Shown here one piece after another: positions 1-5,477 of a stretch of DNA of 5,849 nucleotides. Numbering within the stretch: the stretch's first letter is position 1; each line of letters begins with the position of its first letter. The notes under the pieces are model-generated. The model was not told the origin of the DNA, did not search any database, and saw nothing but the letters and a program-made list of their open reading frames with translations. Source of the stretch: Clostridia bacterium (GTDB lineage: Bacteria; Bacillota_A; Clostridia; Peptostreptococcales; JAAYPU01); assembly GCA_022360735.1 (NCBI GenBank), contig JAKSCF010000085.1:1-5849 (forward strand), in the 5' to 3' direction. A program made the position numbers and the translations under genes.

Positions 1-87
1 ATGAAGCGCAGAAACAGCAGATATGGTCTTGTATCGTTGTGCATCGGCGGCGGGCAGGGTATGGCATTAATTATAGAAAATTGTTGA
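1..87 (+). CDS. Thiolase (acetyl-CoA C-acetyltransferase), C-terminal fragment
   Basis: This is the 3' end of a gene cut by the left edge. Frame 1 reads 28 residues ending in a TGA at 85-87. It contains GLVSLCIGGGQG, the conserved thiolase C-terminal motif in which the Cys (codon 40-42) is the catalytic acid/base cysteine of the CxG motif. The preceding KRRNSRY matches the usual thiolase lead-in of basic residues before YGL, so the ATG at base 1 is an internal methionine and not a start. Thiolases condense two acetyl-CoA to acetoacetyl-CoA or cleave 3-ketoacyl-CoA. Its place 17 bases upstream of a 3-hydroxyacyl-CoA dehydrogenase and then a crotonase fits a cytoplasmic beta-oxidation or reverse beta-oxidation module. 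Chain-length preference cannot be judged from this fragment. Confidence 0.9.
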   Translation: MKRRNSRYGLVSLCIGGGQGMALIIENC

Positions 88-90
88 ATG

Positions 91-97
91 AAAGGAG
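91..97 (+). promoter_or_regulatory. Ribosome binding site of the 3-hydroxyacyl-CoA dehydrogenase gene
   Basis: AAAGGAG lies 7 bases before the ATG at 105. It selects that start over the longer in-frame ATG at 39, whose extra 22 codons lie inside the upstream thiolase gene and encode no family-like sequence. Confidence 0.85.
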
Positions 98-104
98 CAC
101 TGAG

Positions 105-977
105 ATGGAGATTAAAAAAGTCGGCGTCGTAGGTGCAGGCATGATGGGTGCTGAAATCGCCCTATGCTTTGCTAAAGCAGAATTTGAAGTGTTTTTAGGA
201 GATATGACAGCTGAAATCGCTGTAAAGGGAAAAGAAAAGCAGGAAATAGTTTTAGACAAGAGTATAAAAAAAGGAAAATTTGATCCTGCTGAAAAGGAAG
301 CTGTGCTTAACAGAGTAGTTCCTACAGGAAATCTGAGTGACATGGCGGAGTGTGATTTTATAGTAGAAGCGGTAGTTGAAGTGCTGGAAGTAAAATCAGA
401 ACTCTATAAGAAGCTTGACGGTATCTGCAAAGAAGATTGTATCATTGCAAGCAATACTTCAAGCATTTCAATCACTAAGCTGGCATCTGCGGTCAGCAGC
501 CATAGAGTTGGAAAATTTATTGGAACTCACTTCAATTCCCCGGCAAGCATTATGAAATTGGTAGAAGTAATACCGGGACAGTTGACCAATGAAGAGACCA
601 TAAAGACCACTACAGAGCTATTGTATGTAATCGAAAAAGAACCCATTAAAGTAAAGGATGTTACAGGATTTGCACTCAACAGACTTTTTCATGTTTTTAC
701 AGCAGAGGCCTGCCGCCTGTTGGATGAAGGGGTTGCATCGGCAGAAGACATTGATAAGGTGTGTGTATACGGATTGGGTCACCCTGTAGGCATTTTTAAA
801 CTTCTTGATCTTATGGGGCACGACTTGAATATCAAAGTAGATCAAATATTGTTTGAAGCTTATGGAGAAAGATTTAGACCAAGTCCGGCAATGCAAAGGC
901 TGGTAGACGCAGGCTTATTGGGAAAGAAAACAGGCAAGGGTTTCCATGATTACACCAGTGAGACCCATAAAAAATAA
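105..977 (+). CDS. 3-hydroxyacyl-CoA (3-hydroxybutyryl-CoA) dehydrogenase, divergent form
   Basis: This is a 290-residue cytoplasmic NAD(P)-dependent enzyme that interconverts (S)-3-hydroxyacyl-CoA and 3-ketoacyl-CoA. Its length is normal for single-function Hbd proteins (about 280-290). The N-terminal Rossmann domain begins with GAGMMG (residues 10-15) and includes FIVEAVVE (85-92). SNTSS at 116-120 supplies the catalytic-region Ser, followed by His142, Glu154 (in MKLVEVIPG) and Asn192 (in GFALNR), matching the family Ser/His/Glu/Asn set. The C-terminal helical domain ends in LGKKTGKGFHDY (272-283), a strong family signature. Two normally conserved stretches are altered: the usual HFxNP is HFNSP (142-146), and the usual HPMGPL is HPVGIF (226-231). 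It may therefore act on something other than 3-hydroxybutyryl-CoA. The start at 105 is set by the AAAGGAG site. The gene sits between the thiolase and crotonase genes, 13 bases from the latter. The family is secure; the exact substrate is not. Confidence 0.92.
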   Translation: MEIKKVGVVGAGMMGAEIALCFAKAEFEVFLGDMTAEIAVKGKEKQEIVLDKSIKKGKFDPAEKEAVLNRVVPTGNLSDMAECDFIVEAVVEVLEVKSELYKKLDGICKEDCIIASNTSSISITKLASAVSSHRVGKFIGTHFNSPASIMKLVEVIPGQLTNEETIKTTTELLYVIEKEPIKVKDVTGFALNRLFHVFTAEACRLLDEGVASAEDIDKVCVYGLGHPVGIFKLLDLMGHDLNIKVDQILFEAYGERFRPSPAMQRLVDAGLLGKKTGKGFHDYTSETHKK

Positions 978-986
978 GGGTGTGAT
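975..986 (+). promoter_or_regulatory. Extended ribosome binding site of the crotonase gene
   Basis: TAAGGGTGTGAT matches 10 of 12 positions of the full anti-Shine-Dalgarno complement TAAGGAGGTGAT and begins on the stop codon of the upstream dehydrogenase gene. It supports the ATG at 991 over the in-frame ATG at 946, which lies inside the upstream gene. Confidence 0.65.
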
Positions 987-990
987 AGAA

Positions 991-1776
991 ATGAGTATGA
1001 ATTATAATTTTTTAACCATAGAAAGAAAAGAAAAAATTGCAGTGGTTACCATCAACAGAGAAGAAGTGCTGAATGCCATTACCAGAGAAGTGCTGGAGGA
1101 ATTGGAAGACGCTTTTAGAGCCATAGAAAAAGACCAAACAGTAAGGTGTGCAATATTGACAGGAAAAGGCAGAGCTTTTGTTGCAGGTGCAGATATTGGG
1201 CTTTTAAATACGTTTGAAGGCCAGGCAGGAAGAAGTCTTGCCAGATTTGGGCAAAGCGTCATGAGATATATTGAAGAAATGGATACGCCTGTTATCGCTG
1301 CTATAAACGGATTTGCCATTGGAGGCGGATGTGAGCTGGCTATGTGTTGTGACATCAGAGTGGCGTCTAAAAAGGCTAAGTTTGGACAACCGGAAGTTAA
1401 TCTGGGCATTACGCCGGGTTATGGCGGATCACAAAGGCTTACCAGACTGGTTGGAAAAGGTATGGCCAAATATTTGTGTATGACAGGAAATATGATAGAT
1501 GCTTCTACTGCTGAAAAAATAGGTCTGGTAGAGGTGGTTACAGAGCCGGAAAAATTGACGGAAGAAGCTTTAAAAATAGCTGAAACCATTGCTCTAAAGG
1601 CGCCTATTGCTGTTTCCCTTGTAAAACAGGCCATCAATGCAGCGGAAGATGCACCATTAAATCTGGGCATTGCCTATGAGGCTGAAATTTATAATACTGC
1701 CTTCAAAACCCAAGATAGAAAAGAAGGGCTGAATGCATTTTTAGAAAAAAGACAGCCTGAATTTTATGGGAAATAA
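991..1776 (+). CDS. Enoyl-CoA hydratase (crotonase family)
   Basis: This 261-residue protein has the normal length for short-chain crotonases. It adds water to a 2-enoyl-CoA to give (S)-3-hydroxyacyl-CoA, or does the reverse dehydration. Both catalytic glutamates are present at the usual 20-residue spacing: Glu115 in GGGCELAM and Glu135 in FGQPEVNLGITPG (rat mitochondrial hydratase Glu144 and Glu164). The oxyanion-hole regions are FVAGADI (63-69) and GFAIGGG (107-113). The C-terminal helices end with a family-typical EGLNAFLEKRQPEF segment. Having both glutamates argues for a true hydratase/dehydratase rather than an isomerase or hydrolase of the same superfamily. A start at 997, two codons downstream, is also possible. 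The gene lies between the dehydrogenase gene and the radical dehydratase genes, so a 2-enoyl-CoA made by the latter could be its substrate. Crotonyl-CoA is the default guess, but chain length is not determinable. Confidence 0.93.
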   Translation: MSMNYNFLTIERKEKIAVVTINREEVLNAITREVLEELEDAFRAIEKDQTVRCAILTGKGRAFVAGADIGLLNTFEGQAGRSLARFGQSVMRYIEEMDTPVIAAINGFAIGGGCELAMCCDIRVASKKAKFGQPEVNLGITPGYGGSQRLTRLVGKGMAKYLCMTGNMIDASTAEKIGLVEVVTEPEKLTEEALKIAETIALKAPIAVSLVKQAINAAEDAPLNLGIAYEAEIYNTAFKTQDRKEGLNAFLEKRQPEFYGK

Positions 1777-1803
1777 ATAGGAGTTTTAATTGTAAAAGAA
1801 AGA

Positions 1804-1809
1804 AAGAGG
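1804..1809 (+). promoter_or_regulatory. Ribosome binding site of the dehydratase alpha subunit gene
   Basis: AAGAGG lies 5 bases before the ATG at 1815, inside a purine-rich run (1794-1809). No in-frame start codon exists between the end of the crotonase gene and 1815, which fixes the start. Confidence 0.65.
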
Positions 1810-1814
1810 CATTT

Positions 1815-3038
1815 ATGGAAACAAAATTAACATCAAAACAAATGTTGGGGCAGCTTCTAAAAAAGCACTATAGGACTGCTGTGGAAGCAAAGAAAAACGG
1901 AAAAATAGTGGCTTGGGCCACATCCATATGTCCACAAGAACTTTTGGAAACCATGAATATTGACGCCGTATACCCTGAAAATCATGCAGCGGCCATTGGC
2001 GCAAGAAAAGAGGCACTGCGATATATACAGCAGTCAGAAGGCAAAGGATACTCTGCCGATATTTGCTCCTATGCAAGAGTCAATATGGGGTATGTAGATA
2101 TCAAACATTCGGATGCTGAAAATATTCCCATGCCGGATTTGATATTTTGCTGCAGCAATATTTGTAATACGGTGATTAAATGGTATGAAAACTTAGCTAA
2201 AACTTTAAACGTTCCATTGATTATGTTTGATATGCCTTTTAACCATACATTTGATGTTCCTGAACACAGTATAAAGTATATGACAGGGCAAATTGAGCAT
2301 GCCATTGTACAGCTTGAAGAGATCACAGGAAGACGTTTTGACCATGATAGATTTAAAGAAGTCATGGAGATTTCTGCGGATACAGCCAGGTGGTGGAGAA
2401 AAGCTGCGGATTTAAATATCAATCATCCGTCTCCTCTCAATGGATTTGATATGTTTAATTATATGGCTGTGATTGTTTGCATGAGAGGAACAAAAGAGGG
2501 CAGAGATTTATTTAAGCTTTGGTATGAAGAATTAAAAGGAAAAGTAGAAAACGGTAAGGGACCATGGAGAGATCAAGAAGAAAAATACAGAGTCATGTGG
2601 GATGGTATAGCCTGTTGGCCCCACTTGTCAGACACATACAAAGTGCTAAAAAAACATGGTGTCAATATGGTGACATCCACTTATCCTGAGTCATGGACAA
2701 TCGTGTATGAGAAAGGTGATATTGATGGAATGGCTAGAGCATATGCATCCAATTATGCCAATAGGAATCTGGAGTATGGTACCAATAATGTAGCAAAGCT
2801 TGTTAGAGATTTTGACTTAGACGGTATTATTTATCATTCCAACAGAAGCTGTAAGCTCATGGACTTTAGACAATATGAAGTTCAAAGAAGAATAGAGGCT
2901 ATGACAGGGGTTCCTTCTGTGATCTTTGACGGTGACCAGACAGATCCTAGAATTTTCTCATTGTCTCAGTATGAAACGAGAGTTCAGGCCCTTATAGAAA
3001 TGATGGAAAAAAATAAAGAAGCAGGGAGGATAGGATAA
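1815..3038 (+). CDS. (R)-2-hydroxyacyl-CoA dehydratase, alpha (HadB/FldB/HgdA-like) subunit
   Basis: This 407-residue protein belongs to the 2-hydroxyglutaryl-CoA dehydratase D-component family (also BcrC/BadD-like). The enzyme removes water from (R)-2-hydroxyacyl-CoA through a ketyl radical started by one ATP-driven electron from the activator. The expected cysteines for a [4Fe-4S] cluster are visible: Cys84 (ADICSYAR), Cys117 (CCSNICNTV; Cys112 and Cys113 adjoin) and Cys346 (SNRSCKLMD). Ser37 (WATSICPQELL) and Glu55 (VYPENHAA) lie in the conserved N-terminal segment that lines the active site in this family. The length fits the compact amino-acid-fermentation type (HadB, about 408) better than the longer HgdA of glutamate fermenters (about 477, from memory). 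Its stop overlaps the start of the beta subunit gene by one base (TAATG), which suggests coupled translation and a 1:1 complex. Plausible substrates include 2-hydroxybutyryl-, lactyl-, 2-hydroxyisocaproyl- or aryl-lactyl-CoA. The sequence does not choose among them. Confidence 0.92.
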   Translation: METKLTSKQMLGQLLKKHYRTAVEAKKNGKIVAWATSICPQELLETMNIDAVYPENHAAAIGARKEALRYIQQSEGKGYSADICSYARVNMGYVDIKHSDAENIPMPDLIFCCSNICNTVIKWYENLAKTLNVPLIMFDMPFNHTFDVPEHSIKYMTGQIEHAIVQLEEITGRRFDHDRFKEVMEISADTARWWRKAADLNINHPSPLNGFDMFNYMAVIVCMRGTKEGRDLFKLWYEELKGKVENGKGPWRDQEEKYRVMWDGIACWPHLSDTYKVLKKHGVNMVTSTYPESWTIVYEKGDIDGMARAYASNYANRNLEYGTNNVAKLVRDFDLDGIIYHSNRSCKLMDFRQYEVQRRIEAMTGVPSVIFDGDQTDPRIFSLSQYETRVQALIEMMEKNKEAGRIG

Positions 3039-4168
3039 TGAGTGAGTTAATAAAGTTAATTAGCGAACTGAAAGACGCAGCCCTTAATCCAAAAGCCACC
3101 ATTACAAAAAGCATAAAATCAACCGGAAAAGATGCTGTGGGATGCTTTCCTATATATACTCCTGAAGAAATGATATACGCAGCAGGGTATCTGCCCGTTG
3201 GCATGTGGGGAGGGCCAACGGAACTCAAGCTTGCGGATAAATATTTGCAAGGGTTTTGCTGCTCAATTATGAGATCCAATATCGAGTACGGTATGAAGGG
3301 AACATACAACCTATTAAAAGGGGTCGTTCTTTCAACCTTTTGTGATACATTGAAGTGCATTTGTGAGAACTGGAAAGTGGCAGTGCCTGAAATTCCAATT
3401 ATCCCTGTTGTGTACCCTCAACATAGAAGTCTGGCATCCGGCAGAAGATATTTAATCGAAGAATTTAAGAGGGTAAAAGAAGAACTCGAGCAGTTGTCAG
3501 GTCATCCGATTTTAGATGAAGATATTGAAAAGTCGTTTGACTTATATGAAGCATACAGAGTTGAAATGAGAAAATTTACAGACATTGCATCTCAGCATTT
3601 AAATACAATTGATGCAAAAACAAGACATCTTGTCATTAAGGCAGGATACTTTATGGATAAAAAAGACTATATCAATATCATCCAAAAAATCAATAAGGAA
3701 CTTATGGTTCTTCCGGAGGAATGTTTCACAGGCGTGAAGGTTATTGCTACAGGACTTATGACAGAGCCAATTCCTTTACTAGATGTTTTGGTAGAACATA
3801 ATATTGCTATAGCAGCTGATGATACTTCACAGGGATCAAGAAGTTTTCGTGTTGAGGTGAAAAAGGAAGGGACTGCCATTGAAAAAATGGTGGATAGAAT
3901 TGTTGACCAAAGAGGGTGTACATTCTTATTTGAGGAAGCTAAAACCAGAGGTGAGATGCTCATAGAAATGAAGAAGAAATATGATGCAGATGCTGTTTTA
4001 GTCCTCATGATGAAATTCTGCGATCCGGAAGAATTTGATTACCCTGTGTACAAAAAGGAAATAGAGGATGCAGGGATTCCGATGCTCTATATCGAAACGG
4101 AGCAGCAGATGGAATCAGCAGAACAAATCAGAACAAGAATTCAAAGTTTTTCAGAAATGTTGATGTAA
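3038..4168 (+). CDS. (R)-2-hydroxyacyl-CoA dehydratase, beta (HadC/FldC/HgdB-like) subunit
   Basis: This 376-residue protein is the second subunit of the radical dehydratase, close in length to HadC (about 375) and HgdB (about 379). The N-terminal region has GCFPIYTPEEMIYAAGYLPV (35-54), typical of the family. Likely [4Fe-4S] ligands are Cys74 or Cys75 (GFCCSIMRS), Cys107 (FCDTLKCICENW) and Cys328 (MMKFCDPEEFDYP). The C-terminal part has ADDTSQGSRSF (260-270), another conserved family segment. In characterised members this subunit relays the electron from the activator to the alpha-subunit cluster that binds substrate. The start is fixed by GGGAGG at 3024-3029, eight bases before the ATG, and the gene overlaps the alpha subunit gene by one base. 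There is no sign of damage. It is followed after 27 bases by the activator gene, so the three components form one block. Confidence 0.92.
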   Translation: MSELIKLISELKDAALNPKATITKSIKSTGKDAVGCFPIYTPEEMIYAAGYLPVGMWGGPTELKLADKYLQGFCCSIMRSNIEYGMKGTYNLLKGVVLSTFCDTLKCICENWKVAVPEIPIIPVVYPQHRSLASGRRYLIEEFKRVKEELEQLSGHPILDEDIEKSFDLYEAYRVEMRKFTDIASQHLNTIDAKTRHLVIKAGYFMDKKDYINIIQKINKELMVLPEECFTGVKVIATGLMTEPIPLLDVLVEHNIAIAADDTSQGSRSFRVEVKKEGTAIEKMVDRIVDQRGCTFLFEEAKTRGEMLIEMKKKYDADAVLVLMMKFCDPEEFDYPVYKKEIEDAGIPMLYIETEQQMESAEQIRTRIQSFSEMLM

Positions 4169-4195
4169 ATTAGCAGAACAAGAGAGGAAAAATAC

Positions 4196-4984
4196 ATGTA
4201 TTTAGGCATAGATATCGGTTCGTCTTCATCAAAAGCAGCAATTATTGACGAAAATAAAAAGCTAATAGGTCATGCAGTGGTTAATAAGGGCACAGGGACC
4301 TCCGGCATTAAGGAGGCACTGGAGCAGGTTTTTTCTACCGGTGGGCTCAGTAAAGCAGAAATCCAATACACAGTGGTTACCGGATATGGAAGGATCACTT
4401 ATAAAGAAGCGGATAAGCAAATTACGGAAATCAGTTGTCATGCAAAGGGTGTTGCCTATTTGACAGAGGGTGCCGGCACCATCATTGACATTGGAGGACA
4501 AGATGCAAAAGTTATTCGCTTAGGTGAAAATGGCAAGGTTGCCAATTTTGTAATGAATGAGAAATGTGCAGCGGGAACCGGAAGGTTTCTTGAGGTAATG
4601 GCCAGAGTTCTGGGCTGCCGGATCAATGAGCTTTCAAAGCTCTCAGAAAAAGCTACAGGAGAAGTCTCTATCAGCAGTGTATGTACAGTATTTGCTGAAA
4701 GTGAAGTGATCTCACAGCTGGCCAATGGGGAGACCATTGAAAATGTTGCAAAAGGAGCACATGCTGCCATTGCTAAAAGAGTCAGCGGTATGTGCAATCG
4801 AGTGGGTTATGTTCCTAAAGTTATCATGACGGGTGGTGTTGCCTTAAACAGCGGTATTATTAAAGCTTTAAGTGAAGAACTCAAGGTGGAGGTGACTGCT
4901 TCACCCCACCCTCAGCTGGCAGGAGCAGTTGGAGCAGCGGTTTTTGCATATGAGCAGGGGTTAAACACAATAAAAGGAGGATGA
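4196..4984 (+). CDS. (R)-2-hydroxyacyl-CoA dehydratase activator (HgdC/HadI-like ATPase)
   Basis: This 262-residue protein is an ASKHA-fold (BadF/BadG/BcrA/BcrD) ATPase, close to the usual 260-266 residues. Characterised members are homodimers holding one [4Fe-4S] cluster between subunits; ATP hydrolysis drives a low-potential electron into the dehydratase. Visible motifs in order are phosphate-1 GIDIGSSSSK (4-13), phosphate-2 IDIGGQDAK (97-105), first cluster Cys124 (NEKCAAGTGRFLE), second cluster Cys163 (SSVCTVFAESEV) and the adenosine region MTGGVALNSG (211-220). The 39-residue spacing of the cysteines equals that of Acidaminococcus HgdC (Cys127 and Cys166). A site at 4183-4187 (AGAGG) precedes the ATG. 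The last sense codons, AAA GGA GGA, also form the Shine-Dalgarno site of the next gene. Low-potential ferredoxin or flavodoxin is the likely electron donor; no donor gene is in the window. Confidence 0.94.
   Translation: MYLGIDIGSSSSKAAIIDENKKLIGHAVVNKGTGTSGIKEALEQVFSTGGLSKAEIQYTVVTGYGRITYKEADKQITEISCHAKGVAYLTEGAGTIIDIGGQDAKVIRLGENGKVANFVMNEKCAAGTGRFLEVMARVLGCRINELSKLSEKATGEVSISSVCTVFAESEVISQLANGETIENVAKGAHAAIAKRVSGMCNRVGYVPKVIMTGGVALNSGIIKALSEELKVEVTASPHPQLAGAVGAAVFAYEQGLNTIKGG
4973..4980 (+). promoter_or_regulatory. Ribosome binding site of the FabZ-like gene, inside the activator's last codons
   Basis: AAAGGAGG is a near-perfect Shine-Dalgarno site. It abuts the ATG at 4981 with no spacer but stands 6 bases from the in-frame ATG at 4987, so 4987 is the better start. 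The site also encodes the C-terminal Lys-Gly-Gly of the activator. Confidence 0.8.
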
Positions 4985-4986
4985 AC

Positions 4987-5427
4987 ATGAGCCAGGTAGT
5001 TTTTAACAAAGACCAGATTAAAGAAATTATTCCTCATAGAGAACCAATTCTTTTGGTAGATGATGTTCTGGAAATCAATTATGGTGAAAGCATAAAAACA
5101 AGATTATTTGTTTCCCCTGAATTTGACTTTTTCAGAGGTCATTTTCCGGGAGCACCTGTAATGCCGGGTGTATTAACAGTGGAAGCTATGGCACAGACTT
5201 CAGATATTTTATTGCTGTCATTTGAAAAATACAAAGGAAAAATACCTTATTTTATCGGAATTGACGGAGTAAAGTTTAAGAAAAAAATAGAGCCGGGGGA
5301 TACCATTGAAATAGAAGCTAAAATTAACCATGAAATACATGAAAAAGCGATTGTGGTATGCGATGCGGTAGCATATAACCATGGAGAAGTGGCAGCTTTG
5401 GGGCAGGTAGTACTAGCCATGAGATAG
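4987..5427 (+). CDS. FabZ-like hot-dog (R)-3-hydroxyacyl thioester dehydratase
   Basis: This is a 146-residue single hot-dog protein, normal for FabZ. FabZ removes water from (R)-3-hydroxyacyl-ACP to give trans-2-enoyl-ACP. Family signatures are IPHREPILLVDDV (residues 15-27) and the active-site segment GHFPGAPVMPGVLTVEAMAQ (51-70), carrying the catalytic His52 and Glu66. FIGIDGVKFKKKIEPGD follows at 89-105. Numbering uses the ATG at 4987; starting at 4981 would add two residues. The neighbours are CoA-thioester fermentation genes, with no acyl carrier protein, ketoacyl synthase or other fatty-acid genes. I therefore infer, without proof, that it acts on a CoA thioester here, either as an (R)-specific hydratase or for supply of an (R)-3-hydroxyacyl or enoyl intermediate. 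An alternative is an ordinary housekeeping FabZ displaced into this operon. It lies 2 bases from the activator gene and is likely translationally coupled to it. Confidence 0.87.
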   Translation: MSQVVFNKDQIKEIIPHREPILLVDDVLEINYGESIKTRLFVSPEFDFFRGHFPGAPVMPGVLTVEAMAQTSDILLLSFEKYKGKIPYFIGIDGVKFKKKIEPGDTIEIEAKINHEIHEKAIVVCDAVAYNHGEVAALGQVVLAMR

Positions 5428-5464
5428 ATAATGCTGGATACAAAATGATAGGCGTTAGATCTAG

Positions 5465-5470
5465 AAAGGA
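5465..5470 (+). promoter_or_regulatory. Ribosome binding site of the CoA-transferase gene
   Basis: AAAGGA lies 7 bases before the ATG at 5478. The 50-base gap before the gene (5428-5477) otherwise holds no terminator-like hairpin, so read-through from the FabZ-like gene is likely. Confidence 0.75.
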
Positions 5471-5477
5471 TGTTAAA

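Noticed and set aside
1002..1409. 135-codon open frame on the minus strand across the crotonase gene
   Set aside because: It lies wholly inside a well-supported crotonase gene. Its translation is Ser/Ala/Leu-rich with no family motif, as expected for an antisense shadow.
2147..2158. 12-base palindrome TTGCTGCAGCAA in the dehydratase alpha gene
   Set aside because: It encodes the conserved CCSN segment around the cluster cysteines, so the protein sequence explains it. It has no operator-like position.
2069..3360. Minus-strand open frames of 117 and 122 codons across the dehydratase subunits
   Set aside because: Both are antisense to strongly conserved coding sequence and resemble no protein family. 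I saw no convincing ribosome site or promoter for them.
4113..4181. 14-base near-repeat (AATCAGCAGAACAA at 4113-4126 and AATTAGCAGAACAA at 4168-4181)
   Set aside because: Thirteen of 14 bases match, but two copies of a short A-rich word 55 bases apart are easily chance or a trivial local duplication. There is no further array.
1815..4984. Class I benzoyl-CoA reductase
   Set aside because: The families are related, but that enzyme has four subunits including two different ATPase-type subunits. Here there is a single 262-residue activator, and the subunit lengths match the 2-hydroxyacyl-CoA dehydratases.
4987..5427. Reading the hot-dog protein as a 3-aminobutyryl-CoA ammonia-lyase of lysine fermentation
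   Set aside because: That enzyme also has a hot-dog fold, but the GHFPGxPVMPGVLxxEAMAQ active-site segment is specific to FabZ, and no other lysine-pathway gene is present.
5456..5463. Palindrome TAGATCTA in the gap before the CoA-transferase gene, as a possible operator
   Set aside because: Only 8 bases, with no flanking symmetry and no promoter elements around it. Chance is the simpler explanation.
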